Source: JBHEBG01 sp046557915
Lineage (GTDB): Bacteria > Bacteroidota > Bacteroidia > Flavobacteriales > Flavobacteriaceae
Assembly (NCBI RefSeq): GCF_046557915.1
Contig: NZ_JBHEBG010000006.1
Location: forward strand, 58,803 to 122,802
Direction: 5' to 3'
DNA length: 64,000 nt
In this document: positions 17,139 through 26,647 of the stretch, one piece after another
Position numbering within the stretch: position 1 is the stretch's first letter
Layout of the letters: each line of letters opens with the position of its first letter
The notes under the pieces: generated by a model
Told to the model about the DNA's origin: nothing
The model's input: only the letters and a program-made list of their open reading frames with translations
Databases searched by the model: none
Made by a program: the position numbers and the translations under genes

Positions 17139-18923
17139 ATGAACGCGCTTTCCAAACTAATCGGTGCTTTACTCTGCATTATACTGCTAACCTACTGTAA
17201 GAACCCAAAAACCGAGATTGTAAACACAGAAATAAAAAAACCGAACATTGTCCTTATTCTTGCGGATGATCAGGGCTGGGGTGATTTAAGTATTCATGGA
17301 AATACAAACTTGGCCACCCCAAACATCGATGCCATTGCCCAAAACGGGGCTGCGTTCGAAAATTTTTTCGTGCAACCCGTATGTTCACCAACTAGGGCAG
17401 AACTGCTCACAGGTCGTTATTTTGGCCGATCGGGTGTGTACGCTACCTCCGCGGGTGGGGAGCGCATGAATTTGGGCGAAGTTACTTTAGCCGAAATTTT
17501 ACAGGATGCGGGGTACACTACGGCCGCTTATGGAAAATGGCATAATGGTATGCAACCCCCCTATCATCCAAATGCACGGGGGTTCCAGGATTTTTACGGT
17601 TTTTGCTCTGGGCATTGGGGAAATTACTTCAGCCCTATGTTAGAACATAATGGAGAAATTGTGACGGGAAACGGATTTCTTGTAGATGATCTTACGGATA
17701 AAGGTCTCAACTTCATAGAGAGGAACAAGGAGGTACCTTTTTTTCTGTATTTACCTTTAAACACCCCACATAGTCCTATGCAAGTACCCGATGCCTATTG
17801 GGATAGGTTTAAGAATAAGCCCCTGGCCCTTGGCTATAAAGACAGTATTAAGGAAGATGTTGGTTTTACAAGGGCGGCCTTGGCCATGGTAGAGAATATA
17901 GACCATAATGTTGGTAGAGTAAGTGAGAAACTTAAAACGCTGGGACTAGAGGAAAATACCATTGTTATCTACCTTTCTGATAATGGACCAAACTCTTGGA
18001 GATGGAACGGTTCTATGCGGGGCAAAAAAGGTTCCACAGATGAAGGAGGGGTAAAATCACCCTTCTTTATTCAATGGAAGAATGTGATAAAATCCGGGAC
18101 CAAATTAAATACCATAGCCGCATCTATAGATCTGCTACCCACTCTGGCCCATTTAGCACATATAGACCTTAAAGAACCCCAAAGGCTCGATGGAAAAGAT
18201 CTTGCCCCTTTGTTACTGGGAAGCAATACCAAAGTAGAACCACGGGTTGTTTACAACCACTGGGAAGATTCTACCAGCCTTAGAACGCAAAAATATAGAT
18301 TGGACCATAAGAACCGTTTGTACGATATGGAGGCGGATGTGGGCCAAACAGAAGATATTGCTGCCAATCTTCCCAAATTTAGGGATTCCCTTATTGCACT
18401 TAAGAATAGTTGGAGAGCCAACGTGATGGATAAAAACAAAACCCATGGGGAAAGGCGTTTTACCGTTGGCCATCCTGACTTTATTTATACGCAACTCCCG
18501 GCACGCGACGGTATTGCACATGGTAACATAACAAGAAGCAATAAATACCCCAATGATTCTTTCTTTTCTGAATGGAATAGTACAAATGATGCCGTTACTT
18601 GGAACATAGAGGTATTGGAAGACGGTATTTTTGAAGTAGCACTCTACTACACCTGCAAGCCCGAAAACAAAGGCACGCAATTAAAATTGGAATTTGGCGA
18701 TCACCAAATCCATTATACAGTGGAAAAAACACACGACCCACCTTTGAAGGGAATGGAAAATGATCGGTTTCCCCGCGCCGAATCCTATGTTAAAGACTTT
18801 ATTTCTGCTAACATAGGTGAACTTACACTTAAAAAAGGTAGTGGTACCCTAAAACTATCCGCAATAAAAATACCTGGAGACCAAGCCATAGATTTTAGAT
18901 TACTTCAACTTAAAAAATTATAA
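17139..18923 (+). CDS. S1-family arylsulfatase-type sulfatase, probable lipoprotein
   Basis: About 594 residues from ATG 17139, which places the hydrophobic signal at the very N-terminus; an ATG at 17115 adds 8 residues. The cysteine in LLTYCKN could be lipidated, though Tyr at -1 is unusual. The sulfatase core is clear: ILADDQGWGDL (metal-binding Asp pair), the formylglycine site CSPTR in PVCSPTRAELLTGR, AYGKWHNG, and YLSDNGPN. The last ~130 residues form an extra beta domain after the conserved fold. The C-type site needs a formylglycine-generating or anSME maturase, not present in the window. It is paired with the GH1 gene upstream. Confidence 0.93.
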   Translation: MNALSKLIGALLCIILLTYCKNPKTEIVNTEIKKPNIVLILADDQGWGDLSIHGNTNLATPNIDAIAQNGAAFENFFVQPVCSPTRAELLTGRYFGRSGVYATSAGGERMNLGEVTLAEILQDAGYTTAAYGKWHNGMQPPYHPNARGFQDFYGFCSGHWGNYFSPMLEHNGEIVTGNGFLVDDLTDKGLNFIERNKEVPFFLYLPLNTPHSPMQVPDAYWDRFKNKPLALGYKDSIKEDVGFTRAALAMVENIDHNVGRVSEKLKTLGLEENTIVIYLSDNGPNSWRWNGSMRGKKGSTDEGGVKSPFFIQWKNVIKSGTKLNTIAASIDLLPTLAHLAHIDLKEPQRLDGKDLAPLLLGSNTKVEPRVVYNHWEDSTSLRTQKYRLDHKNRLYDMEADVGQTEDIAANLPKFRDSLIALKNSWRANVMDKNKTHGERRFTVGHPDFIYTQLPARDGIAHGNITRSNKYPNDSFFSEWNSTNDAVTWNIEVLEDGIFEVALYYTCKPENKGTQLKLEFGDHQIHYTVEKTHDPPLKGMENDRFPRAESYVKDFISANIGELTLKKGSGTLKLSAIKIPGDQAIDFRLLQLKKL

Positions 18924-19023
18924 AACGGGGCGGTTTTAATCAAATAGGGGGCGTTCCTTTTACAATTACCACCCCCAAATTCAGTTAATAAATGACTACT
19001 ACCATACTTAAGGTTCTAGTTGC

Positions 19024-19779
19024 CTAGTTTCTTCCGGCCATAACACCGCCGTCCACATCCCAAATGGCCCCTGTTACCCATGAACTTTGATCCAAAAGCA
19101 AGAAACGAATGGTCTTTGCAATTTCCATAGGCCTACCCACACGGCCAATAGGATGAAAATCATTAAATCCTTGCAAAGTTTCCTCAATCTTATCTTTTTC
19201 TATAAAGGCTCCATAAATTGGTGTTACTACTACGGCGGGTGAAACTGCATTTACCCTAATATTGTTAGAAGCCAGTTCCATGGCCAAATGTTGTGTAAAC
19301 GAATGCAAACCGGCCTTTGCCATGGAATAGGCAGATGATGGAGTTGCCTTTATCGCTTGTTTTGCCCACATGGAACCTATGTTTACAATAGATCCTCCCC
19401 CATTATTGGCCATTACTTTTACCGCACCTTGGGTGAGAAAGAAAAATGCTTTATTGAAATTATGGTAAATATCATAATCTGCTTCGGTGTGATCTAAAAA
19501 AGATTTTGGACTAAAAAACCCGGCTGCGTTCACCAAGTATCCAAGGTTGGGGATGGTCTTGGAAATCGATTTTGAAAAATTCTTTACCTCGCTTAAATCA
19601 AAAAGGTCTAAACCTATGGTCTGTATTTCACCCAAAGAAGCCAGTTCTTCCTTGGTGGTATTCAGATTTTTATCGGCCCTACCAATTATAAACACTTCTA
19701 TACCGTCTTTTAATAACAATTCTGCAGTGGCCCTTCCCATTCCGGTGGTTCCACCTACTATTAATGCTTGCTTTTTCAT
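19024..19779 (-). CDS. Short-chain dehydrogenase/reductase (SDR)
   Basis: 251 residues from ATG 19779; a TTG four codons upstream is possible but less likely. The cofactor site GGTTGMGRATAEL fits the TGxxxGxG pattern with a following Arg. NAAGFF and the catalytic Ser-Tyr-Lys (GSMWAK then SAYSMAKAG) are intact, and the C-terminus has WVTGAIWDVDGGVMAG. This is a classical SDR oxidoreductase acting on a hydroxyl or keto group, in the cytoplasm. The substrate is unknown. It lies beside an AraC gene and a sugar-oxidation group, so a sugar or sugar acid substrate is a reasonable guess. The 100 bp on its 3' side separate it from the convergent sulfatase gene. Confidence 0.92.
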   Translation of the reverse strand: MKKQALIVGGTTGMGRATAELLLKDGIEVFIIGRADKNLNTTKEELASLGEIQTIGLDLFDLSEVKNFSKSISKTIPNLGYLVNAAGFFSPKSFLDHTEADYDIYHNFNKAFFFLTQGAVKVMANNGGGSIVNIGSMWAKQAIKATPSSAYSMAKAGLHSFTQHLAMELASNNIRVNAVSPAVVVTPIYGAFIEKDKIEETLQGFNDFHPIGRVGRPMEIAKTIRFLLLDQSSWVTGAIWDVDGGVMAGRN

Positions 19780-19863
19780 GATAAATTTCAATTTTAATTT
19801 CTTTTACAAAATTGATCCAATAAACTCATGAAAAATGGCAATATTAAGACCATAAAGGGTAAT

Positions 19864-20730
19864 TTAAGGAAGTAGTCCCTTAAATTCTTTAGGGTTTAAT
19901 CCGGTGTGTTTTTTAAAGTACTTGCTAAAATATGTGGCCTGATCGAAGCCCAGATCATAGGCAACCTCCTTAATGCTTAATCTATGGTTAGACAACATTC
20001 TTTTGGCCTCCAAAATCTTTCTTCCGTGGACGATATTGGCCGGGGTATCTTGCAGAAACTTCTTGGAAATGGCAGTAAGTTTTTTGGCACTTACGCCAAG
20101 CTGGGAAGCGTAATGGTCTATGGTTAAAGACTCATGTATATGGACATCTATTAGTTTTTTAAACCCAACGGCCATTCCATAGTCTAAATCGGCCATAGTG
20201 CTAAGCGGTTGTACCTTTTGTTTTATTCTTTCAATTAAGGTAAGAAGTGCCTGAAAGAGAAAATAGACCTGTTGGTTGTAATTATATTCCGGGGTTTTCA
20301 GTTCGGAGCTGATCAGTTTAGTAAGTTGATCTATTTTTGTTATATCATCCTTATTGGGATTTACCCAAGAACTACCTATTTCATTGAACAAAAGATAACT
20401 TAGTTTATTCTCCGCGTCGCCATCGTATTTGTTGATGAAGGAATCATTAAAATGGAACAGATAGCCTTCATTGGCAGATTCTGGACAAAAATAATGTATT
20501 TGCCCTTTCTTAATAAAAAAGACGGTGTTTGGTTTATGATCTATGATCTCATAGTCCACATAATGTCTACCAGCAGTTGTGAACCAAAGGATTTGATAAA
20601 AACTATGACGATGTGCCTTGGTAGCGCGATCTTTGAACTTACTAAGATAGGGAGCCGCTTCTTTTAACTCAAAATGAAGTTTTGAATGATCGTCTTTGTG
20701 TAAATGGTATTGTTTAATATCCTCCACCAA
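19864..20730 (-). CDS. AraC family transcriptional regulator
   Basis: 288 residues. The N-terminal half is cupin-like (HRHSFYQILWFTTAGRHYVDYE, then IKKGQIHYF), and the C-terminal ~100 residues carry two helix-turn-helix motifs (LTIDHYASQLGVSAKKLTAISKKF; LSIKEVAYDLGFDQATYFSKYFKKHTG). The start is TTG 20730 or the adjacent GTG 20727; no ATG fits. Such regulators respond to a small ligand, often a sugar. Targets may be the SDR gene downstream or the sulfatase/GMC group upstream on the same strand. The 64 bp separating it from the sulfatase gene suggest its own control is possible. Confidence 0.9.
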   Translation of the reverse strand: MVEDIKQYHLHKDDHSKLHFELKEAAPYLSKFKDRATKAHRHSFYQILWFTTAGRHYVDYEIIDHKPNTVFFIKKGQIHYFCPESANEGYLFHFNDSFINKYDGDAENKLSYLLFNEIGSSWVNPNKDDITKIDQLTKLISSELKTPEYNYNQQVYFLFQALLTLIERIKQKVQPLSTMADLDYGMAVGFKKLIDVHIHESLTIDHYASQLGVSAKKLTAISKKFLQDTPANIVHGRKILEAKRMLSNHRLSIKEVAYDLGFDQATYFSKYFKKHTGLNPKEFKGLLP

Positions 20731-20794
20731 ATTTCAATTTTCAATAAGTTACGGCTAATTCCCAAACTGATGGGATAACGATAATTATCTGCTC

Positions 20795-22426
20795 CTAGGG
20801 ATCTAAAGCCACCTCTTCGCTTTCTTGATAACCAATGCGTACGGCTTTAGCCCATAAATTGCCCTTTTCGGATATGGCATCTGTGTATACGCGCCAAACA
20901 GTGTCCTTATCAATTCTCCATAATATGCTCGCATCAGAAATCCCATGGGTTATTACCACACCCTTTTTGGTCTTCTCAACAACAGGACTATTGAGCTTTG
21001 GTTGTTTGCCATCTACCAACCATTTATCCATTAATTCTTTTTCGGGAAATTGACCTAGATCCTTAGTGGTGTGGATCCAATCTTTAAGTACTTCCCGTAA
21101 ATGTCCCAAAGTGTCCTTAACTGCTTCCTGATCTGCCAAATTTATAAGTTCGTAAGGGTCGACACGTAAATCGTATAGCTCCTCTTCCGGTTTTGGAACG
21201 CTGAACCATTTTGCCTGTGCCTCATTTAACAGCCCTTGCCCAAACAGTTTTCGCAACCTGGGCATCATGGGCATTTGTTCCCTATATTTTACCGGCAGCG
21301 CGTTGGTTTGATCAATATTAAAATTTTTGATGTATTTATAGTTCCTAGACCTCACTGCCCGTAAGCGATCTACAGTGCCATCAAACCTATCAGAGGTGGT
21401 AAACAGATAATTCCGTTTGTTTTTATCGCTAAACGCACCAAATAAGGCCTTGCCTTGCATGCTACTCGGAGGCTTTATTCCTGAAAGTGATAAAACGGTA
21501 GGGGCCAAATCTATAAAGTTAACCAAGTCATCATTAAAGTCCTCGGTTTTCTTGTTTGAGGCAAATTTTATGATCATGGGGACTTTAGTACCCGTTTCGT
21601 ACAATGCCCTTTTATACCTTGGAAACGGCCCTCCATGGTCTGCGTAAAAGAAAATGATACTGTTTTCATATAGCCCATCTTCTTTAAGCTGATCTATAAT
21701 TATACCTACTTGATCATCCATCCGTTTTAAATTACTGTAGTTGACGGCTAAATCGTGTCGTACTATGGAGTCATCCGGAAAAATTGGAGGTACGGGTATG
21801 GTCTTGGGGTCCACGAAAAGCGATTCGGCCCCTTGTCTCCAAATACCGGATTCGTGACAGACATTAAAATTAAAAACACTGAAAAAAGGTTGTCCGGCCT
21901 TTCTTTTTCTCCAATGTGCCAATTCTCCACTCTCATCCCAAGCTGTTTCAAGCTTTTGAAAGTTATAATCTTCCTTGGGATTATTGCTACAGTAATAACC
22001 TTTGGCCCTTAACAATTGGGTAAACATAACGGTAGCTTGTGGTACTATGGGTGAGTAGCTGGGTATATTTATTTCGGGCTGGTTCTCAGTGCTATAGGCA
22101 TTGTAGGTTCTCATATTATGGGTCCCCAAACTTGTTGGATACATCCCTGTAATAATGGCGCTGCGCGTTGGAGCGCATACCGGTACAGGAGCATAGGCAT
22201 TATTGAATACCACCCCATCTTTGGACAAGGTCGCTAAATTGGGAAGCGCTATTGTAGAATCCCCATACATCGGAAAAAAATGCGGGGATTGATCTTCCGC
22301 AACCAGCCATATGATATTGGGCAGTATTTCTTTTTTGATAGGCTCATCCTTAACATCGGCACAACCTAAAACACAACCAAATGCACTTAAAAATGCAACA
22401 AAAACACCAATTTTGAAACAGCTCAT
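20795..22426 (-). CDS. S1-family sulfatase, lipoprotein
   Basis: 543 residues from ATG 22426, which fits a lipoprotein signal ending VLGC; a TTG 7 codons upstream gives a longer form. Sulfatase motifs: WLVAEDQSPHFFPMYGD (metal ligands), the formylglycine site CAPTR in PVPVCAPTRSAIITG, and FFYADHGGPFPRYKR. The active-site context resembles heparan N-sulfatase-like S1 enzymes, which often act on sulfated sugars, but the substrate is not set by these motifs. The C-terminal tail (about 90 residues) is an added domain. It is the distal end of the GMC-isomerase-GntP-lactonase group, 47 bp after the lactonase gene. Confidence 0.92.
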   Translation of the reverse strand: MSCFKIGVFVAFLSAFGCVLGCADVKDEPIKKEILPNIIWLVAEDQSPHFFPMYGDSTIALPNLATLSKDGVVFNNAYAPVPVCAPTRSAIITGMYPTSLGTHNMRTYNAYSTENQPEINIPSYSPIVPQATVMFTQLLRAKGYYCSNNPKEDYNFQKLETAWDESGELAHWRKRKAGQPFFSVFNFNVCHESGIWRQGAESLFVDPKTIPVPPIFPDDSIVRHDLAVNYSNLKRMDDQVGIIIDQLKEDGLYENSIIFFYADHGGPFPRYKRALYETGTKVPMIIKFASNKKTEDFNDDLVNFIDLAPTVLSLSGIKPPSSMQGKALFGAFSDKNKRNYLFTTSDRFDGTVDRLRAVRSRNYKYIKNFNIDQTNALPVKYREQMPMMPRLRKLFGQGLLNEAQAKWFSVPKPEEELYDLRVDPYELINLADQEAVKDTLGHLREVLKDWIHTTKDLGQFPEKELMDKWLVDGKQPKLNSPVVEKTKKGVVITHGISDASILWRIDKDTVWRVYTDAISEKGNLWAKAVRIGYQESEEVALDP

Positions 22427-22473
22427 ATCATTAATAACTATTGGCAAAAAGCGTAACCGAGGAAACTTATAGG

Positions 22474-23625
22474 TTAGGGAAAAAGCAAGTGTACCGGAGT
22501 ATCCAGGGTTACTTCTTTTTCAATATCCAACAGCTTGCCGGTTGCCGCATCAATTTGAAAGACCACAATGTTATTGGATCTCTGGTTAGCTACAAGCAGG
22601 TGTTTACCATTGGGTGATAGGGTAAAAAACCGGGGCCAATCTCCCTTTACCGGAAAAGTATCGATGAGTTGTAGCATCCCCGATTCCGAAACCGATAAAA
22701 CGGCAATACTATTATGTCCTCTATTGGATACGTAAAGATATTTACCGTTGGAAGAAATCTCCACATGTCCTATATAACTGGTTTCCGTGTAGCCTTCTGG
22801 TAGCGAAACCTGCTCATCTATTAAGGTAAGTTCCGAACTATCATCCCCATACTTTAGGGACTGAACCCTATTATTTAACTCATTGACTACAAAGGCCATT
22901 TTTTTAGTAGGGTGAAAAACCAAATGCCTTGGTCCGGAACCTCCTTCAAGCTCAAAAGCCGTTTTTCCTTGACCCAAGGCGCCAGTGGCCTCATTAAATT
23001 GATAGGACAAAACCTGATCTATTCCCAAATCTACCGCATAAAGTTGATTGCCCGAAGGATTCCACAATGAACAATGGGCATGCGGCGCCTTTTGACGTGT
23101 AGAATCTGCTCCTTGTCCGGAATGATTTCTTATCTCCGGATTGGGTAGTATCTGCCCTTCCTCCCCCAATTTAAACAAGGTAATGTTACCTCCTGAGTAA
23201 TTGGCGGCACTAAGATATGTTGTGTTGGGGTTCAACGATACATAACAGGGATGATCTCCCTGGGTAAGTTGATGACTTTGAGTAGTAAGCGTCTTATTTT
23301 TACTGTCCCAAATAAAACTGCTTACACCTCCCCCTTTGCTTTCGGGTCCTTTTCCGTCCTCGTTTATTGCATAAACTATGCTTTTATCCGCTGAAAAATC
23401 TAGATAAGACGGGTTATTGGTTTTGGCAAGGAGTCCTTTAGTTGCAATTTCACCAGTAATGGTATCCAAACTGAGTAGATAAATACCTTCACTTTCCTTA
23501 TTGGTATACGTACCTGCAATAATATCGATCGTAGTAGATTTCACTTCTTTAGCTTTTGGGTTGCACGCTATTATGGTAACCATAAAAACGAACAACACCC
23601 CGGTTTTTAATTTGCAAAATATCAT
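22474..23625 (-). CDS. Lactonase family (YbhE/6-phosphogluconolactonase-type) lipoprotein
   Basis: 383 residues. A lipoprotein signal (lipobox IIAC) precedes a seven-bladed beta-propeller of the lactonase family: GTYTNKESEGIYLLSLD at the start, repeated blades such as NPSYLDFSADKSIVYAINE and GPRHLVFHPTKKMAFVVNEL, and KHLLVANQRSNNIVVF at the end. The classical enzyme opens 6-phosphogluconolactone in the cytoplasm. This one is predicted to be anchored in the periplasm or at the surface, so it more likely opens an unphosphorylated aldonolactone made by the GMC oxidoreductase encoded upstream. GntP next door could then import the aldonate. Confidence 0.88.
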   Translation of the reverse strand: MIFCKLKTGVLFVFMVTIIACNPKAKEVKSTTIDIIAGTYTNKESEGIYLLSLDTITGEIATKGLLAKTNNPSYLDFSADKSIVYAINEDGKGPESKGGGVSSFIWDSKNKTLTTQSHQLTQGDHPCYVSLNPNTTYLSAANYSGGNITLFKLGEEGQILPNPEIRNHSGQGADSTRQKAPHAHCSLWNPSGNQLYAVDLGIDQVLSYQFNEATGALGQGKTAFELEGGSGPRHLVFHPTKKMAFVVNELNNRVQSLKYGDDSSELTLIDEQVSLPEGYTETSYIGHVEISSNGKYLYVSNRGHNSIAVLSVSESGMLQLIDTFPVKGDWPRFFTLSPNGKHLLVANQRSNNIVVFQIDAATGKLLDIEKEVTLDTPVHLLFP

Positions 23626-23682
23626 TGAAACTTATTAGTTGTTAAACAGTCCTTATTTTATATACTCGACAATTTACGACAG

Positions 23683-24996
23683 CTAAACGAAAACATCCAA
23701 TATTAGTACCATAATTATTCCGACCACGCCAACTATGGTTTCCATTACGGTCCAGGATTTAAACGTATCCTTTAAACTAAGATTAAAATACTCTTTATAC
23801 ATCCAGAAACCAGAATCATTTACGTGCGAAAACATTAGGCTACCCGCCCCAATGGCCAAAACCATGAGGTTGGCATCCACTCCTGTTGTTTCTATCAGGG
23901 GAGCAATAATTCCGGCCGTGGTCAATCCGGCCACGGTAGCCGATCCTAGACTTACCCTAATAATTGTAGCCATTATGAAACCCAAAATCAATGGATTTAC
24001 TTCCCATCCTCCCAACAAATCTGCAATATCGGAACTTACACCGCTATCTATAAAGACTTGTTTTAGAGCTCCTGCGCCCGCAACGATTAAAAGAATCATG
24101 GCCACATCTTTTACAGAATCCGCATAGTCTACCATAATGGCTTTCATTTTAATTTTACGCCTTATTCCGAGCGAGTAAGTAGCTATCATCAGAGATATTA
24201 GCATAACGGTTACTGGATCGGCAAGAAATACGAAAAGACTGATCAGAGTTTTACTTGTTACCGACAGATAAGGTAATAAGGAAGATGCTGCCAGTAAAAA
24301 AACAGGCAATAATGCGGTAGCAAAACAATTAAATCCACTAGGGAGATCCTCATTGGAAATTTCTTTGGGTCTAAATGTTTCCAGAGGATGGGCTTCTATT
24401 CGTTTTAGGGTTTTGGCAAATAATGGTCCGGCCACTACCATACAGGGAATGGCCACAAAAAGGCCATAAATAAGGGTAGTACTCAAATTAGCATCGAATT
24501 GGGCAACCAACGCAGTGGGTGAGGGATGTGGAGGTAAAAACCCATGGGTAACCGATAGTGCCGCCAACATGGGAATGCCTATGTATACTGCAGGTAGTTT
24601 AAATTGATAGACTATCGAAAAAATTAATGGTACCAGAAGTACAAACCCTACATTGTAAAACAAGGGTATGCCCACTATAAACCCGGTGATCATCAACGCC
24701 CATTGAATGTATTTTTCCCCAAAGGCATCCATCAAAACCAAAGTTATCTTTTTTGCGGCTCCACTCTCGGCTATAATCTTGCCAAACATAGCCCCAAGGC
24801 AAATGATAACTGCCAAGGAACCTAACATACCCCCTATTCCCACCTCCAAGGATTTGGAAACTTCCCCTATGGGAATCCCGAGCAATACTCCGGCTAAAAT
24901 AGATACTACAAGAAAGGCCAGAAAAGGGTTTATCTTCCCCCAGGTAATCAACAATACGAGTACCAGAACACAAAAAACAACAACTAAAATGGTCAT
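23683..24996 (-). CDS. gntP: GntP-family gluconate:H+ symporter
   Basis: 437 residues, about 12-14 membrane segments. Typical features are LITWGKINPFLAFLVVS at the N-terminus, the GGMLGSLAVIICLGAMFGKIIAESG segment, TLVLMDAFGEKYIQWALM, and the C-terminal SVLFSHVNDSGFWMYKEYF-like element seen here as SHVNDSGFWMYKEYF. The family imports gluconate and related aldonates with protons across the inner membrane. The gene sits between a lactonase and an isomerase gene, which fits import of an aldonic acid made outside the cytoplasm. No gluconate kinase is in the window. Confidence 0.94.
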   Translation of the reverse strand: MTILVVVFCVLVLVLLITWGKINPFLAFLVVSILAGVLLGIPIGEVSKSLEVGIGGMLGSLAVIICLGAMFGKIIAESGAAKKITLVLMDAFGEKYIQWALMITGFIVGIPLFYNVGFVLLVPLIFSIVYQFKLPAVYIGIPMLAALSVTHGFLPPHPSPTALVAQFDANLSTTLIYGLFVAIPCMVVAGPLFAKTLKRIEAHPLETFRPKEISNEDLPSGFNCFATALLPVFLLAASSLLPYLSVTSKTLISLFVFLADPVTVMLISLMIATYSLGIRRKIKMKAIMVDYADSVKDVAMILLIVAGAGALKQVFIDSGVSSDIADLLGGWEVNPLILGFIMATIIRVSLGSATVAGLTTAGIIAPLIETTGVDANLMVLAIGAGSLMFSHVNDSGFWMYKEYFNLSLKDTFKSWTVMETIVGVVGIIMVLILDVFV

Positions 24997-25077
24997 GAAG
25001 ATTGGTTTTACAATACATTAATGCCGTCCTTACCAAAACGTTTTATGGACCGGGACTACAGGAAACCCTTTGGGGTC

Positions 25078-25911
25078 TTATAATTTCATTAAAAAAGAAA
25101 GGCTCTTGGGTACTTGGGTTACCACATTTGAAGATTCATCTTCTATAAACATATACTTTATACCCAATCTGGTACCTTCCGTTACCAATGCCTTTATATC
25201 TATAGAACCCGTGCCAAGTACCACATTGGTTTCCACATCGGAATGGCCAGAAGTGTCACCTACTGTACCAACGGCCATGTCTTTCAGGTGCATTAATTTA
25301 AACTTTGTCGGATATTTTCTTAGCATTTGTAGTGGGTCTGCGCCTCCGTGGGCAAACCAGTATACGTCCATTTCAAAATTAAAATCCAATGCATTTTCTA
25401 CCATATAATCGAATAAAGTTCCTCCTTTATAAGGTCTAAATTCATAGCCATGTGCGTGATAGACGAGTTCCTTTCCCGCCGCTTTTAACATAGCGCCCGT
25501 TTCATTAAAAACTTTAACGGCCTTTTTTGTATCCTTAATCGTGAAGTTATTTCCATCATGTGGTATCCAGGGGCACATTATGTATTTTGCATCAAAAGTG
25601 TTAGCCCTTGCCAATGCCTTCTGAGGCGACTCTTGTAATTCTTCAAAAGAGGTCCCAACACTTACTACATCTAGGCCATTCTTCTTTAACAACGCCACAA
25701 ATTCCTCCTCTGGCACGCCATAGGTGTCTTCTCCACCCTCTATTTTTGATATGCCCCAGCTGCTGATCAATTTAAGGGTACCGGGTACGTCTTGCTTAAA
25801 CTGTTCCCTAAGACTATACAATTGAATACCTATTTCCTGGGAAAATACTATGGGGCAATTTAGCATAAACGCTATACAGAATACAGTTATGAGTTTAAAA
25901 CCAAATCTCAT
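25078..25911 (-). CDS. Exported sugar phosphate isomerase/epimerase-type TIM barrel protein
   Basis: 277 residues with a signal peptide (about 1-24, ending VFSQE). The mature part is a xylose isomerase-like TIM barrel: IGIQLYSLREQFKQD, GISKIEGGEDTYG, LVYHAHGYEF (His and Glu metal ligands), NFEMDVYWFAHGG, and KLMHLKDM and IEDES near the end. In Bacteroidota, exported proteins of this type accompany GMC or Gfo/Idh dehydrogenases, and some relatives act on 3-keto-glycosides; whether this one does is inference. It lies 16 bp after the dehydrogenase small-subunit gene. Confidence 0.88.
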   Translation of the reverse strand: MRFGFKLITVFCIAFMLNCPIVFSQEIGIQLYSLREQFKQDVPGTLKLISSWGISKIEGGEDTYGVPEEEFVALLKKNGLDVVSVGTSFEELQESPQKALARANTFDAKYIMCPWIPHDGNNFTIKDTKKAVKVFNETGAMLKAAGKELVYHAHGYEFRPYKGGTLFDYMVENALDFNFEMDVYWFAHGGADPLQMLRKYPTKFKLMHLKDMAVGTVGDTSGHSDVETNVVLGTGSIDIKALVTEGTRLGIKYMFIEDESSNVVTQVPKSLSFLMKL

Positions 25912-25927
25912 TGAAGTACCATTTACT

Positions 25928-26644
25928 TTACGTTAATAAATTTCCTTGCTCATCCCATTCGGCCAACACGCCCCTCTTACTTTGGTCTACACATTTAGCC
26001 AACCACGCCGGGTCATAGGAGATCCCATGTTGGGCCAAAACATCGTCTGGGACTCCATCCCAAACATTTGGCATATTGCCTTTGTATCCCAAATCCTCTA
26101 TACCCATTTTGGAGGTATAATAACCCGTGAGTGTTAGGTTTCGTATTAATGAGAAAAACTGAATTTCCAAAGGGTGTTCCGCTTCGGGTACTTCAATATC
26201 CGGAAAAGCAATGGTATCTAGAATACTGGTTTGTTGTTCTGGTAATGCCGATTTAAATTCGGTGTTGAACTCTGTATTGCACTTATGGTCTAACCACATA
26301 AGACCACCCCTAAGGTTTGTTTGCATTTCTGGCATATCCTTAGCCATAAATTCTATAAAATCCGGTACACCGGCCTCCGAAGCACTTCCATAGTTTTCAT
26401 TGGCGGGTAAAATTAAGTCGCAGAGCACCGATAAAGTAGCCATTTCATGTTCGTTAAAGAACTGCTTCGCATTAAGCTCATCGATTAGTTTTTCTTCTTC
26501 CGGTGTTCTACCAAAATATTTTTTATCGCCTTCAGCGATTGCCATGTCTTCGGAAACCTCAGCTTCGGGTTTGCATCCATGGATGGCCAATCCGCCTGCC
26601 ACAGAGCCTAGGATTATGGATTTTATACTCTTTCTCCTGTCCAT
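25928..26644 (-). CDS. Gluconate 2-dehydrogenase subunit 3 family protein, Tat signal
   Basis: 238 residues. The N-terminus has a twin-arginine-like signal (MDRRKSIKSIILGS) with a possible lipobox (AIHGC). The rest is the all-helical gluconate 2-dehydrogenase subunit 3 domain, with FNEHEMATLSVLCDLILPA and a late LTGYYTSKMGIEDLGYKGN. Such small subunits pair with GMC flavoproteins and carry the folded partner through the Tat system. The GMC gene lies 3 bp upstream, has no signal of its own, and so fits the hitchhiker model. Confidence 0.92.
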   Translation of the reverse strand: MDRRKSIKSIILGSVAGGLAIHGCKPEAEVSEDMAIAEGDKKYFGRTPEEEKLIDELNAKQFFNEHEMATLSVLCDLILPANENYGSASEAGVPDFIEFMAKDMPEMQTNLRGGLMWLDHKCNTEFNTEFKSALPEQQTSILDTIAFPDIEVPEAEHPLEIQFFSLIRNLTLTGYYTSKMGIEDLGYKGNMPNVWDGVPDDVLAQHGISYDPAWLAKCVDQSKRGVLAEWDEQGNLLT

Positions 26645-26647
26645 TTC

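Noticed and set aside
18924..18945. Weak hairpin after the plus-strand sulfatase gene
   Set aside because: The stem is A/T-rich with a short loop and no following T-run, so it is not counted as a terminator.
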